The translations under genes were made by a program, and so were the position numbers. Positions 10,001 to 16,082 of a DNA stretch of 24,589 nucleotides are shown piece by piece; position 1 is the first letter of the stretch, and every line of letters begins with the position of its first letter. Source of the stretch: Thermodesulfobacteriota bacterium (GTDB lineage Bacteria; Desulfobacterota; DSM-4660; Desulfatiglandales; Desulfatiglandaceae); NCBI GenBank assembly GCA_028278625.1, contig JANQDY010000116.1, forward strand, positions 1 to 24,589, in the 5' to 3' direction. Under the pieces are notes generated by a model that was not told the DNA's origin, made no database searches, and saw nothing but the letters and a program-made list of their open reading frames with translations.

Positions 10001-11950
10001 CTCTTTAAGACAGGTCTTTTGGTCCGGAGGACCCTTTCCGCCCCTTGCCAGGCCACGGGCCGCAATCTGAAGGCTTCCCGCGCTGATGCCCTCTATTTCC
10101 TTTCGAATGGCCTTAGCGCTTTTCCCATTTCGGTCTGAGTCCCTCTCAATTGACGCAATTTCCCTTGTCTTAGCGTTCTTGATGGCTCGGATACCCAATC
10201 CCTGGCGAACGCCCGTCACCACGGTGTCACCCGGTTCCGACGCCAGGATACTGTTCTGATAGAGACGACTTAAGGCGCCGCTTTGCACGATCTCCTCGGT
10301 CGCCAGATAGGCGGTTCCCAGTTGTACGCCATCGGCACCCAGGCTTGCGGCCATCAAAGCCGTCATCCGGTTGAAAATTCCTCCGGCCAGAACAATTTTT
10401 TTGTTATCAAAAAGCGCCGGATCCCGGCGTTTTTGTTCCAGTACCAGTTGGGAAAGCGTCAGGGTACTGTGTCTTCCCACATGCCCCCCCGCTTCGTTCC
10501 CCTCACAGATCACATACCGAACACCGGAATCAAAGGCCAGCTTCACCATTGCTTCGTCTGGCGCCAGAAAAAAGACTTCCATGCCCCGCCGGCGAAAAAC
10601 GCGGGAAATGGTCGGCTCACCCGCCGCTATGACCACGAAGGGGGGACAGTGCTCTTTTATGCACCTAATCTGCTCGTCCATATAGGGGTTTTCGGGAAGG
10701 GCAACAAAGTTCACGGCATAAGGGGACCGGCCCATGACTTCCCGGAGTTTTGCCAGGGTTTTCTTGAGCCCATCGCCGTGAAGCATGCCCAAGGCCACGG
10801 TGGGCAATCCGCCTGCTTCAAATACCGACCTTGCGAATTCCGGAACATCCGTTATCCAACTCATGGCCCCTTGAATGAAGGGGTACCGCGTGCCCAATTC
10901 ATCCGCAAAGGGATGATTCAACCAGCGTTCCGACTGCATTTGCTTTTTGGCTGTTTCGGTTTTGAGATCCCGCATAAATGCGTCTAGGGCCTGCTCCGTT
11001 TTAGTTCCGTAACGGTCAACAAACCCCTCTGCAAAACCGGCCTCAACCCCGATTGGAATCAACTGATGGCTGCTGAAACGGCAGAGAAGAGGATGAATCC
11101 AGGTGTCTTGAATCTCTTTGACAAAGGGATCTTTCCCCTTTTCAGGCTTTTCCGCGCCGCCACTGTCATTTGCGGTCTTGAGCGCTTTGATGGCTTTTGA
11201 ATTCCCTTTGTTATACAAGCGACAGAAGACCTTGTTCTCCCCGTCAATCAATTCCGTGTGTTCGGGCTTTAGCCGTTTAATGCGCTGCCTCGTTTCATCC
11301 TCAATCGGTACAAGATCCGTCAACCAGTGGAGACTTTCAAAAACCAGTCCGGCAGCCCCCGATGCCAGAAAAGCACCGGCCGCTTCAGGCGTCCCGACCC
11401 CCCCCCAGATATAGATATTTTTGGATGGGTCAGTATCTCCCAGCATATCCGTGGCAGCGCTATAAAGGGTCATGGTGGTTTCAGAACCCACAAAGCCCGA
11501 CGCTTCATTCCCTTTGAGCACAATATTTTGGATTCTGCCGCTTTTCTCGCCCGCCAAGATTTCAAATACCCACGGGACGTGACCCAAAACAGGGAAGATG
11601 TCGCAGGCGTCCGACAGTTTTACCACTGCCTCAAGGAACGACGACAAATGTCCGTTCCAAAATCGGGGGTGTATTTCCAACCAGATATTCCTGATTTCAC
11701 TGGCGGTAAGAAACGTTCGAAAATCCTCGTCCTCAATCAATGGGGACAAAAGGAATATGTCTGTAACGCCTTGTTTATTGGCGGTCTCAAGGGATCCGCT
11801 ACAATTCTTAAAGGAAATATAAGCGCTGAAATCAAAAATGGCCCTGGTCCCGGTTTTTTGGGACATATCCAGTACCTGGCGGGTCATCTCCTCGTGACGC
11901 CACAAAAATGCAATAACCGGTTTTTTCAGTTGGCCGTTTTCTCTAGACAT
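4007..11950 (-). CDS. Iterative type I polyketide/fatty-acid synthase: NPD*-NPD-KS-AT-ACP-KR-DH
   Basis: 2647 residues. Domains: ~10-215, nitronate monooxygenase/PfaD-like (NPD) fold in which the catalytic GGHVG reads SGFVG; ~350-680, intact NPD-type enoyl reductase (AGGHVGR, His490; AGGIFNR; C-terminal MSGACAGAIHRV); ~715-1175, ketosynthase with Cys919 (AACASS), His1060 (CHATGT) and His1096 (IGHT); ~1270-1570, acyltransferase with GHSVGE Ser1358 and an AFH motif ending at His1464 (malonyl-type); ~1720-1795, one ACP (LGIRS, Ser1756); ~1800-2320, ketoreductase with SGGGAGIT at 2045, Lys2194, Ser2218, Tyr2231 and Asn2235; ~2340-2640, double-hotdog dehydratase with His2379. KS style (KTYSSVGAF, GIAPHDF, AACASS) and order recall PfaA of PUFA synthases and HglE of heterocyst glycolipid synthesis. 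One protein thus carries every step of a fully reducing elongation cycle. No thioesterase, chain-length factor or second ACP is present. ATG overlaps the glycosyltransferase stop by 8 bases. Confidence 0.93.
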   Translation of the reverse strand: MSRENGQLKKPVIAFLWRHEEMTRQVLDMSQKTGTRAIFDFSAYISFKNCSGSLETANKQGVTDIFLLSPLIEDEDFRTFLTASEIRNIWLEIHPRFWNGHLSSFLEAVVKLSDACDIFPVLGHVPWVFEILAGEKSGRIQNIVLKGNEASGFVGSETTMTLYSAATDMLGDTDPSKNIYIWGGVGTPEAAGAFLASGAAGLVFESLHWLTDLVPIEDETRQRIKRLKPEHTELIDGENKVFCRLYNKGNSKAIKALKTANDSGGAEKPEKGKDPFVKEIQDTWIHPLLCRFSSHQLIPIGVEAGFAEGFVDRYGTKTEQALDAFMRDLKTETAKKQMQSERWLNHPFADELGTRYPFIQGAMSWITDVPEFARSVFEAGGLPTVALGMLHGDGLKKTLAKLREVMGRSPYAVNFVALPENPYMDEQIRCIKEHCPPFVVIAAGEPTISRVFRRRGMEVFFLAPDEAMVKLAFDSGVRYVICEGNEAGGHVGRHSTLTLSQLVLEQKRRDPALFDNKKIVLAGGIFNRMTALMAASLGADGVQLGTAYLATEEIVQSGALSRLYQNSILASEPGDTVVTGVRQGLGIRAIKNAKTREIASIERDSDRNGKSAKAIRKEIEGISAGSLQIAARGLARGGKGPPDQKTCLKEGHFMSGACAGAIHRVISLEGLHEELAGAGKDKSEANGSINANGSSAHTVDDGLKIPQVLTETGRINHRVAITGMSIFNSLGNGLKELWGGTLGMKSGVKPVPRSRWDHGLYYDPRPHTPNKTYSSVGAFHGLRIDRKELGIAPHDFRTMSNATKMTLWLAEQLVSDSGILGSSISKERIGVITSQNSGEAAGTLADILIGGEIEPILAKVRKKMPLAPEVETALIEQIMADRISVDDTTLLGRLNSAAAGFICAKYGFKGPGFAISAACASSLTAVHTAVQMIRGGIIDAALVGGAEEPLMPMHFVEFAALGVLSGMADTKRAPAGMSRPFDAGRDGMVLGEGGGMVLLEKEAGARKRGARIHGFITGIGANNSPTGLIESSHETQEMAIRASFEDAGYGPRGVDLVECHATGTPQGDKEEVQALKTFYGKGKPTAITSFKSQIGHTLGASGINSLIRGMLAMEAGMLPASINCENPDPALGLQGSALLIPASPMAWPTGKGGPRRIQVNAFGFGGANYVVQIEQFLKGNQEKPVGAEGTCAPESRGNAHIPLQQNISFYRTRIGHDPYRLAILSQNEKEALEDLKGFLGVHQPPFKGKQEDLLARKGIYLGSEKEAPSSLAFIFPGQGSHYAGMGRELYETFPVIRKRMDLAAAMSDFDLLNLMFFGEEDVLKESWVQQPALFALECGIADQLTAMGAKPSVVAGHSVGEMAALWAAGVYSFEDGFHLVMNRARCMKKAAEQNKDPGAMIAVHAGIDRIEQLISGRCGLWIANINSPGQVVLSGETPAISHLRSEMKRLNIRFTVLKVSMAFHTPMMKPVLDEFAQSISGIPLKGPGIPVISNTTGMPYPSETTAIRESIVRQMELPVHWMKGISRIREDYGIRCFVETGPKRVLGNLMLDTITDGIQIPTCLPKWEKKACCAAVAKLFASGCLRLPQAPPSLSLWERENVDAKAVVGREVVERTFEQGKRTKRTLEKTIQQGINSFILDTYGRFLKPLLLETVRKQWDPSFTEAQLEKAIHDMGFGGQRQLPTFGTSQGMRESATGSAASAAKKEDREYPPVEAGFFEENMLESIIKIIMDATGYERDEIHEDMDLRDDLGIRSSRLPVILDALEKRSGVNIELSQFVHARTVREIAGELKKIGQREKAGSADGPEPLAQREETKRFVFSRVPLKASATKDFPIEKEDSVHILRIGKGDGARDLIENFFKRDRSLFTNFQRLQGMKWPFQLGSLSQKGEPTSVKKLRSSPSACGVILDMTGEYKETRNPEDGLPKVMEQVFFVVKAFMEMPRKKFVLLLHEGKGLMRILADGVLGMFLSCAHEYPSLLFRTMRLDRRADTAKALDDAMNKEGTAVETIYRDGKGFTLEGFQQPLVFEESGEGPLSPGKVVVLSGGGAGITSHIARAVGSFGIRAILLGRTNIDSEYDLSPALLKEGNPEGTVSKMVAEKHPDMPQEALSKEIRRLLRALEISKTLKRLNDCGIDAAYYACDVTRKVEVRDVFQKIRDRYGEINGIVHGAGIIQDGLLRDMTPEDFRSVMAVKFRGALNLFRAARKDDLRFFTCLSSLVSFAGNMGQANYAAGNRMMAALCNHLAGENPSIRFRTLALPPVEGAGMAEDDWIRKRMEEIGIAYIHVNEISELFLREHCLNRSQNSNVMLAKTAPRFGTTHLNWEEPTVDPEAFSAGGLVFRKRDFPMIDGVSWVDHKPGSLKAYRLFSHKKDQWLKDHKPSKTMPHPVLSGIMLIETLLEGARILYPHLMPKRVQEVHFLDMIVVPKGAERLMTISCHRRHWDDATLACGCALSAGSDVTGNPMGRPMDRCVARVFLGPVSASGTEETAQMFPRDEALETSPVEHLDIPDFYQRHSDLTGRYRLETGIHGMAPRGIKGWMIYREGDDFHHLKGASYQYSPYLLEASFHMPLFHSFIRQGPTFFGMLPVGIREMVLGRKCREGEKITLHARMTSETKNGSSWDVQAQSETGEALLTVKGLKMQTFSP
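7151..7180 (-). repeat. Palindromic repeat-like insert in the AT-ACP linker
   Basis: Residues 1591-1600 read PPSLSLWERE. This peptide closely resembles the translation of common bacterial intergenic palindromes of the CTCCC..TTTGGGAGAGGG type. The core here is CCTTT GGG AAAGG. It sits in the poorly conserved linker after the acyltransferase, where an in-frame insertion would be tolerated. Recognition is by eye only; chance similarity is possible. Confidence 0.3.
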
Positions 11951-13109
11951 CGATCGCGGTTACCCTACCCCCCTTGCCGACCGGATAGGCCCTGCCGTGC
12001 CACACAAGCCTTTTCAAAAAGATGGTTCGAACATAAACATAAGTTCCCAGGAAAACCGCCGGAAATGCACAGGCCAGCCAGCGAAAAACGGGAATTTCTT
12101 TATTGACCCGCCAGTAACCAGTGGAAAGGAGAAGCGCGGAAATGATGAAGCCCATGGCCCCATATGTGGAAGGTGTGATACCGAGATGAAAAACGGCCCT
12201 GGCCAAAAGAACCCAACTCACCAGCGCTGCCAAGGCCATATTGACCATCAGTACCAGTCCATTTATCCATAGACCGGGATTGGTGAACTTGGGAAAGAGA
12301 ATCTGCCTCTCCAGGAAGTTCAGAAATGTCTTTATGGATGGGTTTTCCAGGGGCGAATCCAATTGGTTCACGGCGTCCATTTTCGTTTTGATACCGGCTT
12401 TTATGAGGGCATTGCCAAGAACCATATCATCGACCACCGTATTTTCCCAGAGGTCTGTCACCCTTAAGGCATCAAAGGTTTTTCGGCGAATGGCCGTTCC
12501 GCCACCCCAGGGCATCGGAAAAAGCGCCTTTGATATGGTAATAAATGACCCGAAAATCGCTTGCAGCACACCTGCCACATTGGGAGGATCGGGACGAAAC
12601 ACCCTGAAAGTGGTCACAACCTCATACTGCCCCATTACAATGGGACGTACCAGGGAGGCAAGCCAATCCGGCCCCGCTCTACTGCCGCTGTCACAAAAGA
12701 CAATGATTTCCGTGCTGGTTTTAAGGTGTTGAATCCCGGCAATCAGATTGTGGTTCTTTTGCGCGCAGCCCTGGGAACGGCCGCTGATGACCATCCGGCA
12801 ATGGGAGAACTCACGGCAAAAGCCCTTTATCATGGATGAAGCGGCATCTTCCTCCCTTTCCAGTATGAACAGGACTTCAAAGTTGGGGTACCGCTGTTTT
12901 ACCAGAGACATCAGTATTTCCGACTGGCCTTTCCAAACTCCTTTAATTGGAATCAGTATGGTTACAGCGCTTGAAACACCCGGCCGTGAAGACGCCTCGG
13001 ACCCCTCAGGATCGGCCCGTAGGCCCGGCAGACCCAGCATCAGTGCCACCGCAAAAGGGATGAGGGATACGGCAAACCATATGATCAGAAAGATATCCGA
13101 ATTCTCCAT
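11943..13109 (-). CDS. Membrane glycosyltransferase, GT2/GT21-like (ceramide glucosyltransferase/HpnI type)
   Basis: 388 residues. An N-terminal membrane segment (~7-27) is followed by a GT-A domain: VTILIPIKG at 49, QKNHNLIAG at 117, FCDSGSRAGPDWL with Asp140, the WGGGTAIRRKTF acceptor-side motif at 201 and DD227-228 in VVDDMVLG. Hydrophobic stretches at ~281-306, ~318-335 and ~341-361 end the protein. Length, topology and motif spacing match GT21-like enzymes that glycosylate lipids at the cytoplasmic membrane face (ceramide glucosyltransferase, hopanoid HpnI). The terminal QxxRW of that group is not intact here (ERQILFP). Its stop overlaps the megasynthase start by 8 bases, tying it closely to synthesis, so the probable acceptor is the lipid made next door. 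The sugar cannot be told. Confidence 0.85.
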   Translation of the reverse strand: MENSDIFLIIWFAVSLIPFAVALMLGLPGLRADPEGSEASSRPGVSSAVTILIPIKGVWKGQSEILMSLVKQRYPNFEVLFILEREEDAASSMIKGFCREFSHCRMVISGRSQGCAQKNHNLIAGIQHLKTSTEIIVFCDSGSRAGPDWLASLVRPIVMGQYEVVTTFRVFRPDPPNVAGVLQAIFGSFITISKALFPMPWGGGTAIRRKTFDALRVTDLWENTVVDDMVLGNALIKAGIKTKMDAVNQLDSPLENPSIKTFLNFLERQILFPKFTNPGLWINGLVLMVNMALAALVSWVLLARAVFHLGITPSTYGAMGFIISALLLSTGYWRVNKEIPVFRWLACAFPAVFLGTYVYVRTIFLKRLVWHGRAYPVGKGGRVTAIDV

Positions 13110-13139
13110 AAGCGTTGAGGAACAACACCATTGGCTTTG

Positions 13140-14375
13140 TTAGTCTGTGGACGACCTTTTGGGAACGCATTGGATGAAATCCCCGGCTTTTCTGATTTCA
13201 TCCAAACGGCATTTCCAGATCATCTCACCGTTATAATACATGCTGTCAGGACAACCGTCACACATGGCCTGTCGACCATCTTCCAAGATATCCGGTGGTT
13301 GAATAATCATGATGGATTGGAGCCGCACCTTTTCAAACCACCGGGTAGGCTCTTTCAGCCACTTCAGGAACACGCCACGCATCCCTCTGTTGACGAGCGC
13401 CAGCGGGAAAAGCGCCTGGGTCAGTCCCATAAGGCCCGGCCGCGAATAGGCGACGTAGGTTCCCCGAATCATGTGGTGGAGCATCTGAAGCAGTTCCACG
13501 AATCGTCCGTCCATATAACCAAGGATTTTATCCGGGCGGCCCGCTCGAATTCCGAGCAGCCACTTGACGGCGTTCCCGTCCAGGCTGCTGTTGAGGAATG
13601 CGCAAGGCTCATATTCTGGGTTTGCCTCTCTGATCAAGTCTACCACTTCCTGGGCCATTATGTTGCGGTAGCCCCTCGAATCCTCGGCCAAATATCTGAG
13701 ACCCGTGAACGCTGACGGGTCGATCTTTTCTCCCCCCACAAAGTAATGAAATTGAGGATCAACGGTCGCTTGACGAAACAGAATATAGACCATTGTATGG
13801 ACAAGGCCCATGTGCCGTTGCGCCCATCGGGTCAGCATGGGCACGTGGCACAGGGTATCCGGGTAAATGGTCGCATTAAACCCGCAGGAGATGGTTCCAT
13901 CCCCCGCATCACGGATCGTTTCAGCCAGATGAAAGCGGAGTTCATTCAGTTCTCTCTCGGTTTTTCCTGTCCAATCCGGCCGTTCCTGATGGGAATCCAC
14001 ATGCACCGTAAAAGCAACCAGCCCCGCTCTCTTCAGTTCCTTCACCAGCTCCGGTGTGATGCACATGCCGTTAGAGATAATGATGGGCTTCCAGCCCTGG
14101 GAAGCGATATACCCCACCAGTTCCGCGATGTGAGGATAAACCAGGGGCTCACCGCCGGCAATTGAAATGCCGCCCGTCTTTCGTATTTTCTTGACCTGCT
14201 CCAGTTCACTGATCACATCCTCCAGGGGCCGATCCCCCATGGGATTATTCTCTCGATAGCAGCCATCACAGGCCATGTTGCATTTGGTGGTGGGTTCGAG
14301 CCACGTGATGGCATTGTCCGCCATGTTCCAGGGCAGTCGGTAGTATTTTGTCGGCTCAAGTGGTTTGGTTGACAT
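13140..14375 (-). CDS. Radical SAM protein with SPASM-like C-terminal Cys cluster
   Basis: 411 residues from the ATG at 14375. The CxxxCxxC motif that binds the SAM-cleaving [4Fe-4S] cluster is CNMACDGC (Cys32, 36, 39), followed by GGISIAGGEPLVYPHI (GGEP motif) and IIISNGM, all typical of a radical-SAM barrel. Near the C terminus CDGCPD, then two further cysteines (KCRLDE and QCVPKR), form a set that could hold an auxiliary cluster as in SPASM proteins. The reaction is unknown; peptide maturation is one use of such enzymes, but no precursor peptide was seen here and lipid tailoring fits the context better. A TTG two codons upstream (14381) is an alternative start; neither has a good ribosome binding site. 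The upstream gap of 138 bases is the largest in the run; the glycosyltransferase follows after 30. Confidence 0.85.
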   Translation of the reverse strand: MSTKPLEPTKYYRLPWNMADNAITWLEPTTKCNMACDGCYRENNPMGDRPLEDVISELEQVKKIRKTGGISIAGGEPLVYPHIAELVGYIASQGWKPIIISNGMCITPELVKELKRAGLVAFTVHVDSHQERPDWTGKTERELNELRFHLAETIRDAGDGTISCGFNATIYPDTLCHVPMLTRWAQRHMGLVHTMVYILFRQATVDPQFHYFVGGEKIDPSAFTGLRYLAEDSRGYRNIMAQEVVDLIREANPEYEPCAFLNSSLDGNAVKWLLGIRAGRPDKILGYMDGRFVELLQMLHHMIRGTYVAYSRPGLMGLTQALFPLALVNRGMRGVFLKWLKEPTRWFEKVRLQSIMIIQPPDILEDGRQAMCDGCPDSMYYNGEMIWKCRLDEIRKAGDFIQCVPKRSSTD

Positions 14376-14430
14376 GGACAATTGGAAATCTGATCTTGGA
14401 TAAAATTTGATTAAAAGGCAAAGACTCTGC

Positions 14431-14454
14431 TCCAGCCATTTCGTGTGGGCTGGA
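14431..14454. repeat. 7-bp hairpin between two radical-SAM genes
   Basis: TCCAGCC, a ten-base loop, GGCTGGA. It lies in the widest gap of the gene run (14376-14513). There is no immediate T run on the minus strand, so it is not a standard terminator; it could stabilise or partly attenuate the transcript. Weak evidence. Confidence 0.3.
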
Positions 14455-14513
14455 ATTATCGGGCTTCAACAAACCCCTGTCAAGTGAAGTTTGGAATCAT
14501 TCACCGGCATTGG

Positions 14514-16070
14514 TCAGGAGAATGCGCTGCCATTGTTTTCGTAGCGTCTCAGATTTTCCAGCAATTTGTCCCTCACCTCATTTCGGAACTGGAAATAGTG
14601 TTCCCCCAAAACACAGGTGGCAAGGAACTGGTCAAACCGCCGCTTCGGAAACCGAAAAAGCGCCATTAAGACATATTTCCAGAATTTCCAGCGGCTGGGA
14701 TATCGGAAGCCCTGCTTGATGATAATGTTGATGACGGCCTTAAGTTCCCAAAAGCTGGGTAGCGTTGCTCTTTTTCTTGGGGGCGGCATTTTCATCCGCA
14801 TAAAATGCTGAAATGTACGGTCAAGGAAGAATCCGGGATCGTAGAGCACATCATAGACGTTTATGAGTTCTTCCACGATGCTTTTAAGGGGTCTGCTCGG
14901 GACAAAATTCGTCAGCGCCGTTTGGTTTCCAAAATCATCCGCCAGTCCGGAAGACAGCAGGCGTCCTTCGGACTTGAGCCTTTCCCATAGATCCATGCCG
15001 GGTCCCACCTGCAGCAACGTGGCCAAGACAATGGGAATCTGGTTTCGACGGGTAAAATGGATCAAGCGTTCATCCGCCCCGGGCTTCTCATTGTCAAAAC
15101 CGATGATGCACCCTGCCATCACCTGAAGACCGGCCTCATTAATGGTTCTGCATACAGCATTCAGGTCTTTTCCCGTATTTTGATACTTCTTTGACAGATG
15201 GAGGCTCTCCTCATCGGTTGTCTCAATGCCCAGAAAAACCTTGGCGAAATTTGCCCGCACCATCAATTCCACCATTTCCGGATCTTCGGCAAGATTCACC
15301 GATGCCTGGGCGTCAAACTCGAAAGGGTTTCCATGGGATTCCATCCAAGGAATCATTCGCTGCAAGAGCCCCTTGGTCTTCAAGGAATTCCCGATCAGGT
15401 TGTCGTCAACGAACATGACCGACCACCGCCAGCCCAGATCGTACAGATTCTGCAATTCGGCCAGAATCTGTTCGGCCCTTTTTGTTCTGACCCTTCTGCC
15501 CAGCATCAGGGTAATATCGCAGAAATCGCACTTGTAGGGACAGCCCCGGGAAAACTGAAGGGCCAGTCCGGTGTATTTGGCCGGGTCGACCAGGTCATAT
15601 CTGGGAACAGGGGAATCCGACAAATCAGCCCACTCTTCGGCTGCCAACAGAAGGCCCGAGTCTCCTCGTTCAATGGCATCCAACAGCCGGGGAATCAATG
15701 GTTCCGCCTCGCCCTTTACCACGATATCGGCACCGGCATTCTGCACCTCACGGGGCGCGTGGAAAACCGCCGGACCGCCGGCCACAACGAATTTTCCCCG
15801 TCTTCTCCCTTCTAAAATGCAGTCCAGAATACCGCGATACTGAACGGTCATGCCGGAAATCATCACCAGGTCGCACCAACGCCAATCAACTTCGGCGACC
15901 GGGCCTTCCGTCAATTCAATCAACTTGAAATTCCAGCGCTCGGGCAGAAGCGCCGCTAGGGTGATCAACCCCAACGGCGGTTGATGGATCTTCTTGCCGG
16001 TCATTTGAAGGACCGCATTCAATGACCAGTAGGTTTTTGGATAGGGTGGATTGAGCAATAACACGTTCAT
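14514..16070 (-). CDS. B12-binding-type radical SAM protein with DUF4070-like C-terminus
   Basis: 518 residues. Residues 1-140 form a cobalamin-binding-like domain (MNVLLLNPPYPK, PPLGLITLAALLP, VVAGGPAVFHAP, DIVVKGEAEPLI), residues ~165-380 the radical-SAM barrel with FSRGCPYKCDFC (Cys177, 181, 184), VMFVDDNLIGN and VFLGIETTDEESL. The tail after ~400, with LYDPGFFLDRTFQHF, resembles DUF4070 as in the hopanoid C-2 methylase HpnP. Enzymes of this class often methylate or couple unactivated carbons, so C-methylation or another C-C change of the lipid chain is plausible but unproven. The ATG at 16070 is chosen over an in-frame one 18 codons earlier because AAAGG lies seven bases upstream, it starts on the family's conserved N terminus, and the longer form would overlap the flippase gene by over 40 bases. 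The flippase ends 11 bases upstream. Confidence 0.88.
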   Translation of the reverse strand: MNVLLLNPPYPKTYWSLNAVLQMTGKKIHQPPLGLITLAALLPERWNFKLIELTEGPVAEVDWRWCDLVMISGMTVQYRGILDCILEGRRRGKFVVAGGPAVFHAPREVQNAGADIVVKGEAEPLIPRLLDAIERGDSGLLLAAEEWADLSDSPVPRYDLVDPAKYTGLALQFSRGCPYKCDFCDITLMLGRRVRTKRAEQILAELQNLYDLGWRWSVMFVDDNLIGNSLKTKGLLQRMIPWMESHGNPFEFDAQASVNLAEDPEMVELMVRANFAKVFLGIETTDEESLHLSKKYQNTGKDLNAVCRTINEAGLQVMAGCIIGFDNEKPGADERLIHFTRRNQIPIVLATLLQVGPGMDLWERLKSEGRLLSSGLADDFGNQTALTNFVPSRPLKSIVEELINVYDVLYDPGFFLDRTFQHFMRMKMPPPRKRATLPSFWELKAVINIIIKQGFRYPSRWKFWKYVLMALFRFPKRRFDQFLATCVLGEHYFQFRNEVRDKLLENLRRYENNGSAFS

Positions 16071-16077
16071 AAAACAA

Positions 16078-16082
16078 CCTTT
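16078..16082 (-). promoter_or_regulatory. Ribosome binding site deciding the start of the DUF4070-like radical SAM gene
   Basis: AAAGG on the minus strand ends seven bases before the ATG at 16070. Its first A is shared with the TGA stop of the flippase gene, so re-initiation after flippase translation is likely. Confidence 0.5.

Noticed and set aside
4007..11950. Multi-modular PKS or NRPS
   Set aside because: There is a single KS, AT and ACP and no condensation or adenylation motifs; the KS style is PUFA-synthase-like and suggests iterative use.
10283..12106. Plus-strand open frames of 234 and 259 codons (10283-10987 and 11327-12106)
   Set aside because: Both are antisense to the NPD domains and the glycosyltransferase end; no family resemblance, and the minus-strand protein is clearly real.
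13140..14513. Possible RiPP (peptide) pathway because of the radical-SAM protein with a C-terminal Cys cluster
   Set aside because: No precursor peptide with a leader and repeated core was found in the flanking gaps, and the neighbours are lipid and glycan genes.
13131..15815. Plus-strand open frames near 13131-13715 and 15198-15815 (194 and 205 codons)
   Set aside because: Antisense to the two radical-SAM genes, whose CxxxCxxC and other motifs prove the minus frame.
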